Source of the DNA: Rhodamnia argentea
Taxonomy: Eukaryota > Streptophyta > Magnoliopsida > Myrtales > Myrtaceae
Direction of reading: 5' to 3'
NCBI RefSeq assembly: GCF_020921035.1
Contig: NC_063157.1
Span: forward strand, 12,188,001 to 12,252,000
Length of the DNA: 64,000 bases
In this document: positions 22,098 to 33,892 of the stretch, piece by piece
Position numbering within the stretch: position 1 is the first letter of the stretch
How the letters are laid out: each line of letters begins with the position of its first letter
Made by a program: the position numbers and the translations under genes
Notes under the pieces: generated by a model
The model's input: the letters and a program-made list of their open reading frames with translations, nothing else
Databases searched by the model: none
Told to the model about the DNA's origin: nothing

Positions 22098-22419
22098 GGG
22101 ATAAGTACATCATGAGTGCCATAACTTGTGTACGACGTTCACTTGAGTGCCATAACTTTCAAAATGTTTACTTAAGTGCCATAATTTTCAAAAATCGTTC
22201 ACTTGAGTGCTATAGCAACTTTTTCTGCATGTCACGTCAACTTTCCGGCATGCCACGTCAACTTTTCGATTGTCATGTCAGCTTTTTCGGCATCCACGTC
22301 AACATGACACTTAAGTGAACGATTTTTGAAAGTTATGGCACTTAAGTAAACGTTTTAAAAGTTATGGCACTCAAGTGAACATCGTACAAAAGTTATAGCA
22401 CTTCTAGTGTACTTTTCCC
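22098..22419. mobile_element. MULE-like MITE with tandem internal repeats
   Basis: 322 bp. Left terminus GGGATAAGTACA, right terminus TGTACTTTTCCC. Flanks GGGAATTCC (22089-22097) and GGGAATTTCC (22420-22429) look like a 9-bp target duplication with one inserted base. Each arm holds two to three direct copies of a unit of roughly 33 bp built on 'acttgagtgccataacttt', repeated in inverse order in the other arm. No coding capacity. Confidence 0.8.
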
Positions 22420-22429
22420 GGGAATTTCC

Positions 22430-23139
22430 ATCCTACATGTCCGCTTATCAACCATACACTCTTTATAAATATATATGTATGTGTCGTCGTCATGTGGATC
22501 GCTTTTGTCTTAAATTTTCTGGGATGAAAACCGCACTCAGAGTTTCTAGAATACATTGAACCTCTTGGACCACTCATTATTCCAAAATGCTGAGAGTAAG
22601 GTATAGTTCGATTATTGCCATGCTGCCCACTTTTTTTTTGGATCATGTTTTAGTCGAATAATGGCAATCGAATTCCTGCAGAGGATACACTTGATGAGGA
22701 TTGTCTCTCCTATTTTGAAAAGGAGTGTCTTTGTTACTAGCCAGGATGGGTGTGGTGTAGGCTTATAAAGATGAAATTACATGTATGAAGCCAAATAAAG
22801 TTGGTCAGTTTAAAGTTTACATTGGCATAAACCCGTTATGCTTGGGATTGAGACGAGTGGGAGATGTTGGACATCCGAGTGTGATAGGACGACGGCTGGG
22901 GATGCGGCGACGACCGGCGATGGCACAGGGAGGGGAGCCATGTCCACAGCGGAGCGAGGGCGGAGGCTGACGGTGACTGGATGTGCCGAGGAGTTTGACC
23001 TCAGTAGAGGCAGTAGTGCATGTGCATCTCGCTTTAGGCGAATGGGTCACGAATGGTGCTAACTGACGACCATTTTGGTGTCTTAAAGTCCAACATTTCA
23101 TGACTCATGCGGGTCTTATTAGTGCAGTGAGTGATGCTA
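22430..23139. other. Intergenic, no supported gene
   Basis: 22840-23060 is more GC-rich than its surroundings and yields open frames on both strands with no family resemblance. They are probably compositional. Confidence 0.4.
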
Positions 23140-23900
23140 ACATTTTTTTTGTGAGAAAATTATCAAAAAAATCCTAAATTTATTATAATTGTGTCAATTC
23201 AGTTTAAATTTTTTTTTTTTTTGCCCATTCAATCTGAAACCCTTTGCAATTGTGTCAATTCGGTCCATTCGGCCAATTTTGGCAGGCCAGCGCTGACATG
23301 GACACTAGTTGTTTGGCTATATATCATTTTAATTTTTTTTTTTTGAATTTTTATTTTCTTTTTATTTCTTCTTTCTTCTTTGTTTTCTTCTTGTCCTTGC
23401 TTTGGCCGGCTGGCAAGGTCAAGCCCTTTGCCAATTCGGTTCCAAATCTTTTAAATTTGCCTATTCAATCCCAAACCTTTTCACATTTTGTTAATTCAGT
23501 CCTATTAGTTGGGAAATTACTAACATGGACATCGGCCGTTCTACGTGACATAGCCAATGCCGACGTAGATAATTTTTAAATAATCTTTCAATTTTTGTCC
23601 TTCTTTTTTTTCCCCTTTTTGGGTTTAGGGGTCGGCAGTAGTCGTTGGCCCCTAGATGAGAGCCAGCAGAGGTCGGTGATCTCCGCTGGACCCTAGGCGA
23701 GGGCCGTAAAGTCTCGTAGGACGGCCAGCATCCACGTTAGAGATTTTCGGTCAATAGGATTGAATTGACAAAATGTGAAAAAGGTTTAGGACTAAATCGG
23801 CAAACCTAAAAGATTTAGGACTAAATTGGCAAAAATGCGAAAGGTTTGGGACTATAAATATCTCTTTGTTCCTAGTTGTTGTTTTCGTCTTTATCGTTTC
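23140..23900. mobile_element. MULE-like inverted-repeat element(s), nested
   Basis: A left arm at 23150-23310 ('tcctaaatttattataattgtg', then 'caattcggtcca') faces a right arm at 23745-23860 ('aggactaaattggcaaa'). Between them lie a second left-type arm (about 23420-23560) and a GC-rich core (about 23630-23740). Arms and core match the family seen at 28386, 38800, 49838 and 57099. No clean target duplication was found, which fits nesting. Confidence 0.6.
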
Positions 23901-23919
23901 TCGGAAGATGGCTGGCGTA

Positions 23920-24587
23920 CACGCGAAGCCATCGCCAGTCTTGCCGTCGTCCTTCGCCGCTCTCATGCCGAAGACCGAAGCCTCCTCCTTTGGGAAAGCC
24001 ACGTTCACGCTGGCCTTGTTATTGCCACCGTCATTCGCTTCGTTCTCGCAGACTTGAAGCTCCTCCCACTTTTGCTCGAGTGTCATCTTGTAGAAAATCG
24101 ACTTCTTCATCCGTTGCTTGGCCTCGACGCCTTCCTCCCTGACAAACACGCACGGGCAGTACCATTTGCCCACGACAACGGGAGCAGGAGCCGGACGGTT
24201 GCCTGAGATCGGGAAGGTGAAGTCGAGGAGGCGGGCTCTCAGCGCCGCGTCGAGGCCCGAGGCCTCTTCCAAGTGAGGTTGGAGAGAGCTCGAGGTGCGA
24301 ACCTCCCTCAATTTGCTCCGTAGTTTCTTTGATGGAAAACCGTCTGAAGCCACCGATTCAGCGAAGAAGCCCCGGCTGCTGTGAGGGTGAATCCAGAACA
24401 CCTGGTATGCGTCTCTAGGGTCGAAATCGCCCGGCCTGGTGTCCTTGACGGACGTGCCACAACAAGTTGGTTCTAAGTCCACGGCCGTCGAACACACGCA
24501 TGATTACCTGCGGAAATATCAAAGATCGGCGATCAGTGATCGAGCAAATTGATGTAGGTAAGCCGTGATATGACTATACACGTACCC
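23920..24587 (-). pseudogene. DUF1262 gene fragment, truncated duplicate
   Basis: Close match to 26038-26703 of the neighbouring DUF1262 gene. It includes exon 2 up to about GDGF, the whole intron, and only the last bases of exon 1. The frame from about 24500 reads VCSTAVDLEPTCCG, RDAYQVFWIHPHSSRGFF, VVVGKWYCPCVFV and MTLEQKWEEL without a stop. Both gene ends are missing: the C-terminal 100 or so residues are replaced by repeat sequence, and exon 1 is absent. Because the intron is kept, the copy arose through DNA, not RNA. Relative to the neighbour it has substitutions such as M for R in the VFGMRAAKD segment. Expression is not indicated. Confidence 0.85.
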
Positions 24588-24890
24588 CTAAACTTAGAGA
24601 GGGAAAAAAAAAGGAAAGAAAAAAATAAAATTAAAAAAATTATTAAAAATTGTCCACGTAAGCACCGGCGATGCCACATAGGACGGTAAACATCCACGTT
24701 AACGATTTTTGGCTAATATGACAGAATTGACAAAAGATGAAAAGATTTAAAACTGAATCGACAAACTTAAAAGTTTTAGAACCAAATTGCCAAAAATGCT
24801 AAAGGTTTAGGACTATAAATATCTCTTCATTTCTAATTGTTTTCGTCTCCATCGTTTCGAGCTTTTTGGTGATCCTTAGAGAGATTTTTG
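24588..24890. repeat. Right arm of MULE-like family flanking the DUF1262 fragment
   Basis: 24640-24830 repeats the phrases 'gacggtaaacatccacgtt' and 'aaaggtttaggactataa', then 'atatctctt', which also occur just left of the fragment (23740-23890) in the same orientation. Confidence 0.65.
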
Positions 24891-25734
24891 GAGGGTTTAG
24901 TATGGATCCCGGGGATAATGATCGTCTTACTAGGAAATTGATTCTCACATTGTTTTCTCCCCGGTGATTTTCAACAAAGAAACTATCGGACGTGTCAAAA
25001 TGGGTCATAAAATTTTTTAACCCATATATGATATGTTGAGTTGTTACATGAGTTAATTATATTCAATAAGTGAATCATAAATGGATTTAAACGTAATATG
25101 GTGTCAAAATAAATTTACAACTTATTTAGCTCAACATTGGCTGGTGTTTCAATTTTGAATTTCATCGTCTTATTTTCAATTCTTGATCAAGATACGCTGC
25201 TCTTGAAATTTCAATTGCTAAAGTCATTTGTCATGGATGAAGAACATTATCAGCCCAAGAATTTTCAATGAACGGTCGTATGATTTAAGGCCCATCGCTC
25301 CCCCTTTAAGAAAACGGTTTCGGAGGCAACACGAAAAAAAACCAAACGAGAAAACCAAAGTCATTGGAAAGCAACCCATCGTGTGTCCAAGACTGACACC
25401 CTATTTACAATTCAATTATTTTTATCTCAACAGCCGTTTTTTTTTTTTCTTTCTTTTTTTCAGCGGAGTCTTATATGCCTAATCTATTCCTTTTTCATGT
25501 ATATCCAAACCCTTTTTACCATGGATACAAATTCCTTATTTTCACGTTAGACTTTACATGTACAACATATATTCACCGCCAAGGGTAAATTTCTTATTAT
25601 TTCAATACGATATTTGATTTTTTTTTAAAGTACGGAATTGCAAATTTCAAAAAACAAGAATTGGGTCACCCCGTACATACGAAAGAGTACAATGACGATG
25701 TATTTGTGATACTCCGAGAGCCCAATGAATCAAA
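24891..25734. other. Intergenic, no supported gene
   Basis: AT-rich. 25000-25100 holds a degenerate copy of the 'gggtcataaa' repeat also seen near 47460 and 50380. 25435-25465 is a T-rich run. No coding feature. Confidence 0.4.
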
Positions 25735-27011
25735 TCACTCCCACTTGCATTGAATCATGCGAGTGTGCCTAAAATCACACTTGAGCACCAAACTCCCATC
25801 CAACCTCGTCAACACAAAGCTCTCCGCCAAGACGTAGCAACCAAATCTCTCCCACTTCCGCTCGCCTTCGAACTCTTCCACTCTCTCCACTCGCGCTTCT
25901 CTTCCCGATCCGCCGCCATCATCGACCCAGCCTCCTTCCCTCATCACCCACTTCATCTTCTCCGCAATGGCCTCGCTCACCCCCAACCTGATCCCTCTCG
26001 ACGCCTCGCCTCCATGCGTCGCCGCGACCCTGAACCACACGAAGCCGTCGCCAGTCTCGCCCTCGTCCTTCGCCGCTCTCCTGCCGAAGACCGAAGCCTC
26101 CTCCTTTGGGAACGCCACGTTCACGCTGGCCTTGTTATTGTCATTGTTGTTAGCTTCATTCTCGCACGCGTGAAGCTCCTCCCACCTTTGCTCGAGCCTC
26201 ATTTTGTAGAACATCGATCTCTTCATCTGTTGCTTGGCCTCGACGCCTTCCTCCCTGACGAACACGCATGGGCAGTACCATTTGCCCACCACAACGGCAG
26301 CAGAAGCCGGACGGTTGCCCAAGATCGGGAAGGTGAAGTCGGGGAGGCGGGCTCTCAGAGCCGTGTCGATGCCCGAGGCCTCTTCCAAGTGAGGTTGGGG
26401 AGAGATTGAGGTTCGAACCTCCCATGATTTGCTCCGTAGTTTCTTCGGAGGGAAACCGTCGGGAGCCACCGATTCGGCGAAGAAGCCCCGGCTGGAGTGA
26501 CGGTGAATCAGGAACACCTGGTACGCGTCTCTCGGGTCGAAATCGCTCGGCCTGGCGTCCTTGACGGACATGCCGCAACAAGTTGGTTCTAAGTCCACGT
26601 CCGTCGAACACACGCATGATTTCCTGCGGAAATATCAAAGATTGGTGATCGGTGATCGAGCAAATTGATGCAGGTAAGACCATGATACGATTATACACGT
26701 ACCCTTGGTGCTTGCCCTCTGCAGTTATGACGTAATAGATGTTCGACGAGAGCGGCCGGTCGAGCGCCGGAACGAACCAGAGCTTGGTGACCGGGTTCTC
26801 TTCGTAAATCGGCTGGAACGGTTAGGACCCTGTCTTGAGGAAACGGGAGATTCTTGACCCACGAGGTCGGGCACGCCCCGCAGCAAGTCGTGTCCTCCGG
26901 CTCTGCTTCCTCGTCCGTGATCACCAGGTAGCCGGAGAACGGACCTTCGTTTGGTAGCTCCTCGAGAGAGCTCGATGACCGCCGGCATGAAGACAGGGTA
27001 CGAGTCGCATA

Positions 27012-27014
<3 letters not shown>
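25735..27014 (-). CDS. DUF1262 family protein, frameshift in exon 1
   Basis: Two exons: 27014-26703 and 26623-25735. Exon 1 begins MYATRTLSSCRRS, as in other DUF1262 proteins, and reads LPFPQDRVLTV. One extra base at about 26814-26817 then breaks the frame; the next frame reads YEENPVTKLWFVPALDRPLS and enters exon 2 in phase. Exon 2 (295 codons) is open: CCG motif, RDAYQVFLIHRHSS, SVAPDGFPPKKLRSKSWEV, LRARLPDF, VVVGKWYCPC, MFYKMRLEQRWEEL, and a C-terminus ending CKWE. Total length would be about 400 residues, normal for this plant-specific family of unknown function. The single-base break may be a real null allele or a sequence error. Its 5' edge is a (GA)n tract touching the ATG. Confidence 0.75.

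Positions 27015-27042
<28 letters not shown>
27014..27042. repeat. (TC)n microsatellite at the DUF1262 start codon
   Basis: On the coding strand this is a (GA)n tract that runs directly into the ATG, so repeat length sets the composition of the 5' leader. Confidence 0.9.
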
Positions 27043-27045
<3 letters not shown>

Positions 27046-28375
27046 GCGCCAGTTCTTGTTCTTGATTGAGAGGATGGAAGTTTACTTTAAAGAAGGCCAA
27101 GCAAGTATGACAAGATGTTTATAACTTGTCGAATCGTTCCAAGGGTTGAACGAAATGGACATAATGCATTTCTCTTGTGATTGCTCGTGCATTTCTTTCG
27201 GGCAAATCTAGATTAGGCAGGGATTTTTGTATCATGCCCCGTGACGCATCTCTTTGTCTTTGATTGCGGCATTACGGCATTGACTTGAAATTTTTTTAAT
27301 AAATTAAGAACTTTCATAATTTTTAATTATTTTTCATTGATTTTTTTTCTTGTTTTATTCACAGGGCCGGCACAGTGGGCAATTTTATGATTTTTTTTTA
27401 AATTTTTTTTAATTGTTCATTGATTTTTTTTCTTTTGTCTTTTCTTTTTTTCTTGTTTAATTCACAAGGCCAACAGCGGTCCTATATGTTGTGACCGATA
27501 TTGACCTAGATATTTTTTTATTTTTTTTTTTAAATTTGAACTTGTATAATTCTAATCATTTGTTCTTTTTTTCTTCTTTCTTTTCTTTTTTCGTCTTTTC
27601 TATTCGCAAAACCGGTGGGGGTGTCAATACTGAACAGTATGCTTGAACCAAAACACGACCCGACCCAAAATTTATGGTTATTTTCTGTTCGGGCCTCACT
27701 ATGTTTGGGTATGTGATAATAGAATCATATCGTAAGGTGTTTCTGTTCGTATTCGGGTAATGACTCGATTGCCCGGTACTTCACCAAAATTGAAATCATA
27801 GACATTAATTAATCCGCAATAGTGTCTCCCCCTCTCTCTCTCTCTCGGACCACAAACCCATTGTCTCCTGCTTTTGCCCCCTCAATCGAGGCCATCTCGG
27901 TCTCCCCCTTGGTCGCCGGCGTTGACAACCTCTGGCCCCATCGTCGACTCTCTCCTTGAAGAATCAGTCCTTTCCGTCGCCGTCTCCTTCGCACCCTTCG
28001 TTCTGCAACTCCGGTTGTGAGGTCTCTCTCTCCGTCGACGAGCTCGTTGTACGGTCTCAAGCAATCCGTTCGTGTCCGCGGTCATCCACAACCTTCTTTG
28101 AAACTTCCTCCCGAGCGATGTCATAGATGCAATTTCTACTTTTACCGTTGCTTGTTAAAGGATTTTTACCCTCTTCTAGAATAATTTCTGGTGAATTCGC
28201 CTCTTTCTTGCATGTTCTGTGGCTTTCTAAATGTGCAATTATGCGCTGAAATCTTTGTGAATTTGCTCTCTCTCTTTTTTTTAACCCTTTGTCAATTTCA
28301 CATATCTAAGAAAACTCCTTTTGGTGTGAGGATCTAATGAATGCGTCTATGGAGAAACTCAGTTCATGAGAACTA
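27043..28375. other. DUF1262 upstream region and AT-rich intergenic
   Basis: 27270-27600 is an AT-rich stretch with repeated 'gttcattgattttttttct' phrases. 27800-28130 is CT-rich on the plus strand and gives chance open frames on the minus strand. No gene supported. Confidence 0.4.
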
Positions 28376-28385
28376 GAAAACGATA

Positions 28386-28981
28386 GGGAAAAGTGTTCAA
28401 AAAGTCCTAAACCTCTTGTATTGGTGCCAATTTAGTTATAAACCTTTCTTTGGTACCAATTCGGTACAAGTCCTAAACATTTTGTATCGATACCAATTTA
28501 GTCCTAAGACTTTTTGTATTTGTACAAATTGAGTCAATCCGATCAATTTTAACCCGAAATCGCTAATGTTGGACATCGATTATCCTATGTGGCACGGCTA
28601 GCATTGACGTAAATATTTTTCAATTATTTTTAATAATTTTTAATAATTTTTTAAAAAATATATAAAATATTTGAAAATATTAAAATAATATTAAAAATAT
28701 CCACATCGGCGCCGGCCATTTCACATAGGACAACCGACGTCCATGTCAAATATTTTCTATCAAAATTGATCGAATTGACTCAATTGATACAAATACAAAA
28801 AGTTTAGGATTGAATTGACATCAATCCAAAAAAGGTCTAGGACTCAATTGACACAAATAAAAGGTTTAAGACTGAATTGACACAAATACAAAAGATTTAG
28901 GACTCAATTGGCACCAAAAAAAGATTTAGGACTTATTTGGCACCAATACAATAGATTTAGGATTTTTTTGACACTTTTCCC
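28386..28981. mobile_element. MULE-like MITE with 10-bp target duplication
   Basis: 596 bp between perfect copies of GAAAACGATA (28376-28385 and 28982-28991). Termini GGGAAAAGTGTTCAAAAAG and, reversed, GGGAAAAGTGTCAAAAAAA. The arms consist of repeated 'aaaagtcctaaacc' / 'ttaggactcaattg' phrases; the core carries 'acatcggcgccggcca'. A 9-10 bp duplication with such termini points to Mutator-like ancestry. Non-coding. This is the best-bounded copy of the commonest repeat family here. Confidence 0.88.
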
Positions 28982-28991
28982 GAAAACGATA

Positions 28992-30392
28992 TGTTGTTCA
29001 GGCACAGTTGTCTGTCACTAGATGATTAACATCATCGAAGAAGATGCTAATATTTTTGGCTGGTTTTTGTTCTATAGTGTAGCTGAGGCAGAGATACCGT
29101 GTGTTGAGGCAAAGACGAAGGATTCAAAAGCTTGAAGACAAGATCCTAGACCTCATTATAGAGTTTCAAATTAGATGTTCTTTGTTCTTGATGTGCAAGA
29201 TTAAATTAAGGTTATTCAAGTTTCATTTGCCAGTCAGCACGCTCATTATGATTTGTGAAAAGCCCAAGTGTCTCATTTTTATGGGCAGCGTTCTTCTCAT
29301 TCATGAATTTAGCGCCAAAAAAAAAAAAAAAGGAGAGAGAGACCTGAAACCCGACCCGAGTCTTCGCTTTCAGTTGATATGAAGTTTGGATCGGGTTCAG
29401 GTCAAAGAGAACACGTTTCCCTAATGATTCGAACATCGTCTTTCGACTACCTGCAAAACCAGCAAGACAGTTTGTTTTCATCCATGAGTTCATCAAACTT
29501 ACCGGTGTTCAATGACTGTAACATGCTCGAACCTGGATCCTGACTGTGTGCAAAGCATACAGAGTTTAGGCAATACTCGGGATCGATTGCCTATCGTTCT
29601 CGACCGTGTCTACTCGCGGAAGTTTAGTAGGAAAAAAACATGCCAAGTGGGGTTGTAGCACATTGAATTACATCCGCGCCAATCCTTTCGCTTGATAACC
29701 GGAGACAGATAATTAAAGATGATGATTATAGAGGAGAAAGAAGAAGAGGCATACCCTCTGTATTTTCCTTCTGCAGCTAAGGGCAAGATGGGTTGGATGA
29801 CAATGGCCGATCAAGCACAAAGAATGCACCAGAGCCCGGCAAGTGCCGCGTCTACTTTCCTCGACTCGAAGAGCGAAATCCTGTCTTGAGGAAAATGGTA
29901 GCTTGGGGAAACCTTTCTTTTTCTTCTTTTGCTGAATTGATCGAGTGACGTGACGATAATGCAATCTTTGAGCATTTGGTATGCGCACACCTCTTTGAAT
30001 TCTGCTGGCTATGTCGTGGAAGGTAGATACTTAGGTTTGTTTGACTGAGTACAGAGTTTGATTTGTCTATGTTATCTGATCCTGCGAATTGAATGAAACT
30101 AGGGATAAACCCATTGGTATGAACATTGGAGGACATCCAGAAATGAGAAAAATGTGGCAAAAAAGCAGGAATTATTGAAAAAAAAGTTCAGACAATGGGA
30201 AGTCACCACCATTTCTACACATTGCGAGCTCTTCAATAATCGACCCAAAAAAAACCTCTTCAATAAACAACAGAAGATGAGGCTTTCGTCAATGTTTAAA
30301 AGAATCCCCAGATCAGATTGGCCTGTTAGTATATCACAAGTGGGTACAGAGGGCCCTGAAGGCCATGTTATTCCTCAATCAGAAAATGGAAG
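28992..30392. other. Intergenic, includes 3' region of the phosphoglycerate mutase gene
   Basis: No open frame with family resemblance. An A run (29318-29331) and short poly-A tracts near 30177 and 30248 are visible. The last few hundred bases up to 30392 probably include the 3' untranslated region of the minus-strand gene. Confidence 0.4.
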
Positions 30393-33300
30393 TCAAGCAT
30401 TCGGTGTCAGAAATGACTTCACTATCCCCATCATCTCTCCTCCTGGAAAGCGCCCGAGACATCCACTCGCCGCCGCAATCTCACTGAACTCGTAGACAGA
30501 GTCGCCGTTAAAGGCTCTTGCTCGATTGGTCCCTCCCTCTTTTTGCATAGCCACAACGTCCAAGTCTTCTCCACCATTAACACTAGGAAGGGGAAAGGGA
30601 TCGAGAGAAGTTTTGGCAAGAACCGAGTCACCACCTACAGCACCGACAAGGTCCTTCAACCAACATATCGCGAATGGAACGGGTTCAAAGCTGTGATCTC
30701 CATATTCAACTGGTGTAGAGTGATCCCCAGTCACACAAAGGGCGTACTGAAATTTCCCGGTTGATTCCACTTGCCAAAGTAGTCTGGCTAGTTGCCCAAT
30801 AGCTCGGTCCACAGATTCCAAGCCTTTTACTTTGAAAACGCTTGCCTTGTCATGGCCAGCATCATCTATTGCCTGCACTGAGATAATGGAATATCACTCC
30901 CCCACAATAGTCATAATCTTCAAGTACAAGGCCTCTTTAATTATCTTGACGCCCATGATCAGGCAATAAAGTAAACATCCGCTATTGGATTTACCAAGAA
31001 AAGACGATACCATCGTGGAATTGTAAATTATCTGTAAATAAAGAAACAATGTTCTATAGAGTAAGCGTTTCTGGATTCTTTCGTTAAAAACAAAAGTTAA
31101 GGCAAATTAATCCAATGCGCAAACAAAAGAAAAGAGGGAAAAAGAACCCGTAAGGTTCTTTTTATTCTTTAGGATGTAAACTCTGAATGTGCTGACCTTA
31201 ATATGGAGGAAACCAAAATCATAGCCATTTGGTCGACCTGGTTTGTCCACATCCTCCCCTGGTACGAAAACTTTTGGAGGAGCATGCATAGGAGCTGAGA
31301 GTGCACTAGCAATTGCAGATACTTTGGATGTCAAAAGCGTCCGATAATCTCCAGTTGCTCCTGGAGCTTGTAGGATATCAATATCAAGTGATAGTCCCAG
31401 ACCAGCTATGATTTTTGTGGGAGCTACCATGCACGGCTGCAAACCATGTTTCTTGACAAATGGAAGAACCTGCCATGAAATACTCCAATGCTTACAATAC
31501 TGAATAGGGCTGCTTATTGACAAAGAGGGGAGGGGGTATTTCAACTCATCCATTCAAAATTTAACTGTAAATGCACATAAAAAAGCATTTTCCTAGGTCC
31601 CTCGGACTTGGATCAGAAAGTGCACCTTCTCATTTAGAAAGCTACCACAGAGAGGAGGCAACAACGTTAAGAGTTTGGACAGATCACCACCACAGTCTAG
31701 CTTTATCCGAAAATGCATTGCACAATCTCTTATCCGTAAGACATCGGACCCCATACTTTTCATTCCTATGCTAAAAAGTTCATAGGCCAAGATTCATATC
31801 TGGATGACGAGTTAGAAACTACTTGGAATATTATGCAATTGGAGCTTTAATTATGAAATACAAACTCCGTTAAAATGTAACTTCAGGTTTTAATCACAAC
31901 GAGCATAAATATGTAATTCTAGTTTTATAGTTTCCACTAGAAAGTCTAAATGATCTCACACGTGGTGGCAGCCAAACTTACACCCAAGGCCAAAATAAGG
32001 CACTGAAAGTAAAAGATTACTCCTATATTGCAGCAAGAAAAATACACTGTAACTTAAAAGAGAATCGTGCAGCCTTGTCCCTACAGTTCAAACTGACCTC
32101 AATTCTTATCCCACAACCTCTTAGCAGGACAACATTTGCAATGTTTTTCCCTTCTGCCGCTCTTTTTGCATTCAATGGATGAGAAATTAAAATGCGAGAA
32201 ATTTCCTTGGATAACTCATTAACAACGGCAGCAGTATGCCTTGCTTCTTGAGTATCATCTAAAGGCTCAACTTGCAAAAGTAAGCGATTGTCCTTCAATG
32301 GATCAGTCCCAGATATATTCCCGCTCAGCTTTGGACCCTTTACAACCACCCCACACCTGTGCTCAGTTGCATATCTGTCAAAAATAATCCATAATTACTC
32401 CCCAGAATTTAAAAAAAAATAACTATGCTGGAAACTCAAATTTACTCAACAGCTGCACAGATCTACAGTCTCATTTGGAAAGAGACGCCTTATCCAATCT
32501 GTAAAAAGTACGGTATTTCATGGCAAATAACGTCCGCATTCTTCTACGTAAAGCAAGTTGACAATTTTGAAAGTACAAGAGAGATCCCTTTACCATCTTC
32601 ATGTAGTTCATAGAACAAAGTTTCAATTGAATACCCAAGGTAGGTTCACAGAAGATCCTGCGATGTAAATCTGGCTAGTGAAAATCAAAAGAGAAACAAA
32701 TAGTGGTGAACTCACCTGACTCTGACTTCATACTCGGGAAAAGACGGAAGCTTCATCCCATCCAGTGCGGAACAAAGAATGGGCCCTTCTTCTTCAAAAT
32801 GTCTGTCAGCCCTCCTACTGATGACTATTCCAGTTTTCTCATCCAAGGTTGCAAAATTCGACTGAGGATCAGAAAACCGTGTGACCTTGTTATTAAGTGT
32901 ACTGGCCAAGAAGCACCGTTAATGACCACGATCAAACAAATGCCTCCATTCTATGAGATGGTGATATGTTTAAGAAAGTTCAAACCAACACTCAGAGTAG
33001 CCTATAAATGGACAAAAGCCTCCCTTCACAACTCACAAACTCCAATAGTATTAATTCGACAGAGAATAAGTTAATGCATATTCATGCATGCATGTGCAAT
33101 TTGCAATAGAACAAAGGACGGCATTGTGACTCATTGGACATCTGTCCCAACAACCCAAAAAAAAAAAAAAAACACGACTTAATGATCTTGGACATCTTAT
33201 CAAATATCACGAACCCTGCAGCATAACTTGAGTATTTCCTTTATGCTAAAATGAACAAACATGATTTGATAATAGCATGATTCACAAGATCTTGCAACAA

Positions 33301-33892
33301 TAGCTAATGAACTAACTCTTCCGTTGCACGACCAAGAGATTAAAAGAAGAAGAAACGAAATGGTTCAACCCTAGGATCGTACTTCTTGAAACTGGAACTC
33401 GTACTTGTACACCTAAATGACAATGAACTACAAAAAAATGTTTACCCAAGAACCAAATTGCAATGAAGGTATATCCTCATTGACCTCCTTAGATTTCTAA
33501 TGACACAGTGCTGCCAAAATTTGGAAACAATTGAACATACAAAACCTATTATGAGGGGAGGACAATTTAAACCAGATACGCACCTTAAATGCAATATCAC
33601 CTGGCGACATCGCTAATCCCGCGCCCATGGACTCGAACGCGCCACGGCCTCGGTAATACACTCTCGGGTCATAACCCAACAAGGAAAGATGAGCGGTATC
33701 ACTTCCGCAACCCAATCCTACTTCAACAGGGTCCATGAGACCGTTCACACCGGCGGACGCAATGGCATCCAAATGAGGCACTCTAGCTGCTTGGAGAGGA
33801 GTCTTGTACCCAAACCTTGGCAGAGACACATCGCCTACACCATCAATCAGCACGAATGCCACTCTTCTCTTTGGATGCTCAGTGCTTGCCAT
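30393..33892 (-). CDS. Cofactor-independent phosphoglycerate mutase, archaeal type
   Basis: Five exons: 33892-33584, 32861-32716, 32374-32098, 31469-31197 and 30872-30393. GT/AG borders and phases 0, 2, 0, 0 give 494 residues, the usual plant length. The enzyme interconverts 3- and 2-phosphoglycerate in glycolysis with two metal ions. Alkaline-phosphatase-superfamily signatures are intact: first metal-binding Asp in LIDGVGD (D17), phospho-acceptor Ser in GLGCGSDTAHLSLLG (S64), DDAGHDK at the start of exon 5 and TGDHSTP further on. The exon 4 segment GYDFGFLHIK is also typical. This is the apgM/DUF2179-like lineage, distinct from the bacterial-type iPGM that carries most plant glycolytic flux, so the cell role may be minor. 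No transit peptide is obvious, which suggests cytosol. Start at 33892 (MASTEHPKRRVAFVLIDG) follows upstream stops. Confidence 0.93.

Noticed and set aside
22838-23062. Overlapping open frames on both strands in a GC-rich patch
   Set aside because: Open on both strands because of composition; no start context, splice logic or family resemblance.
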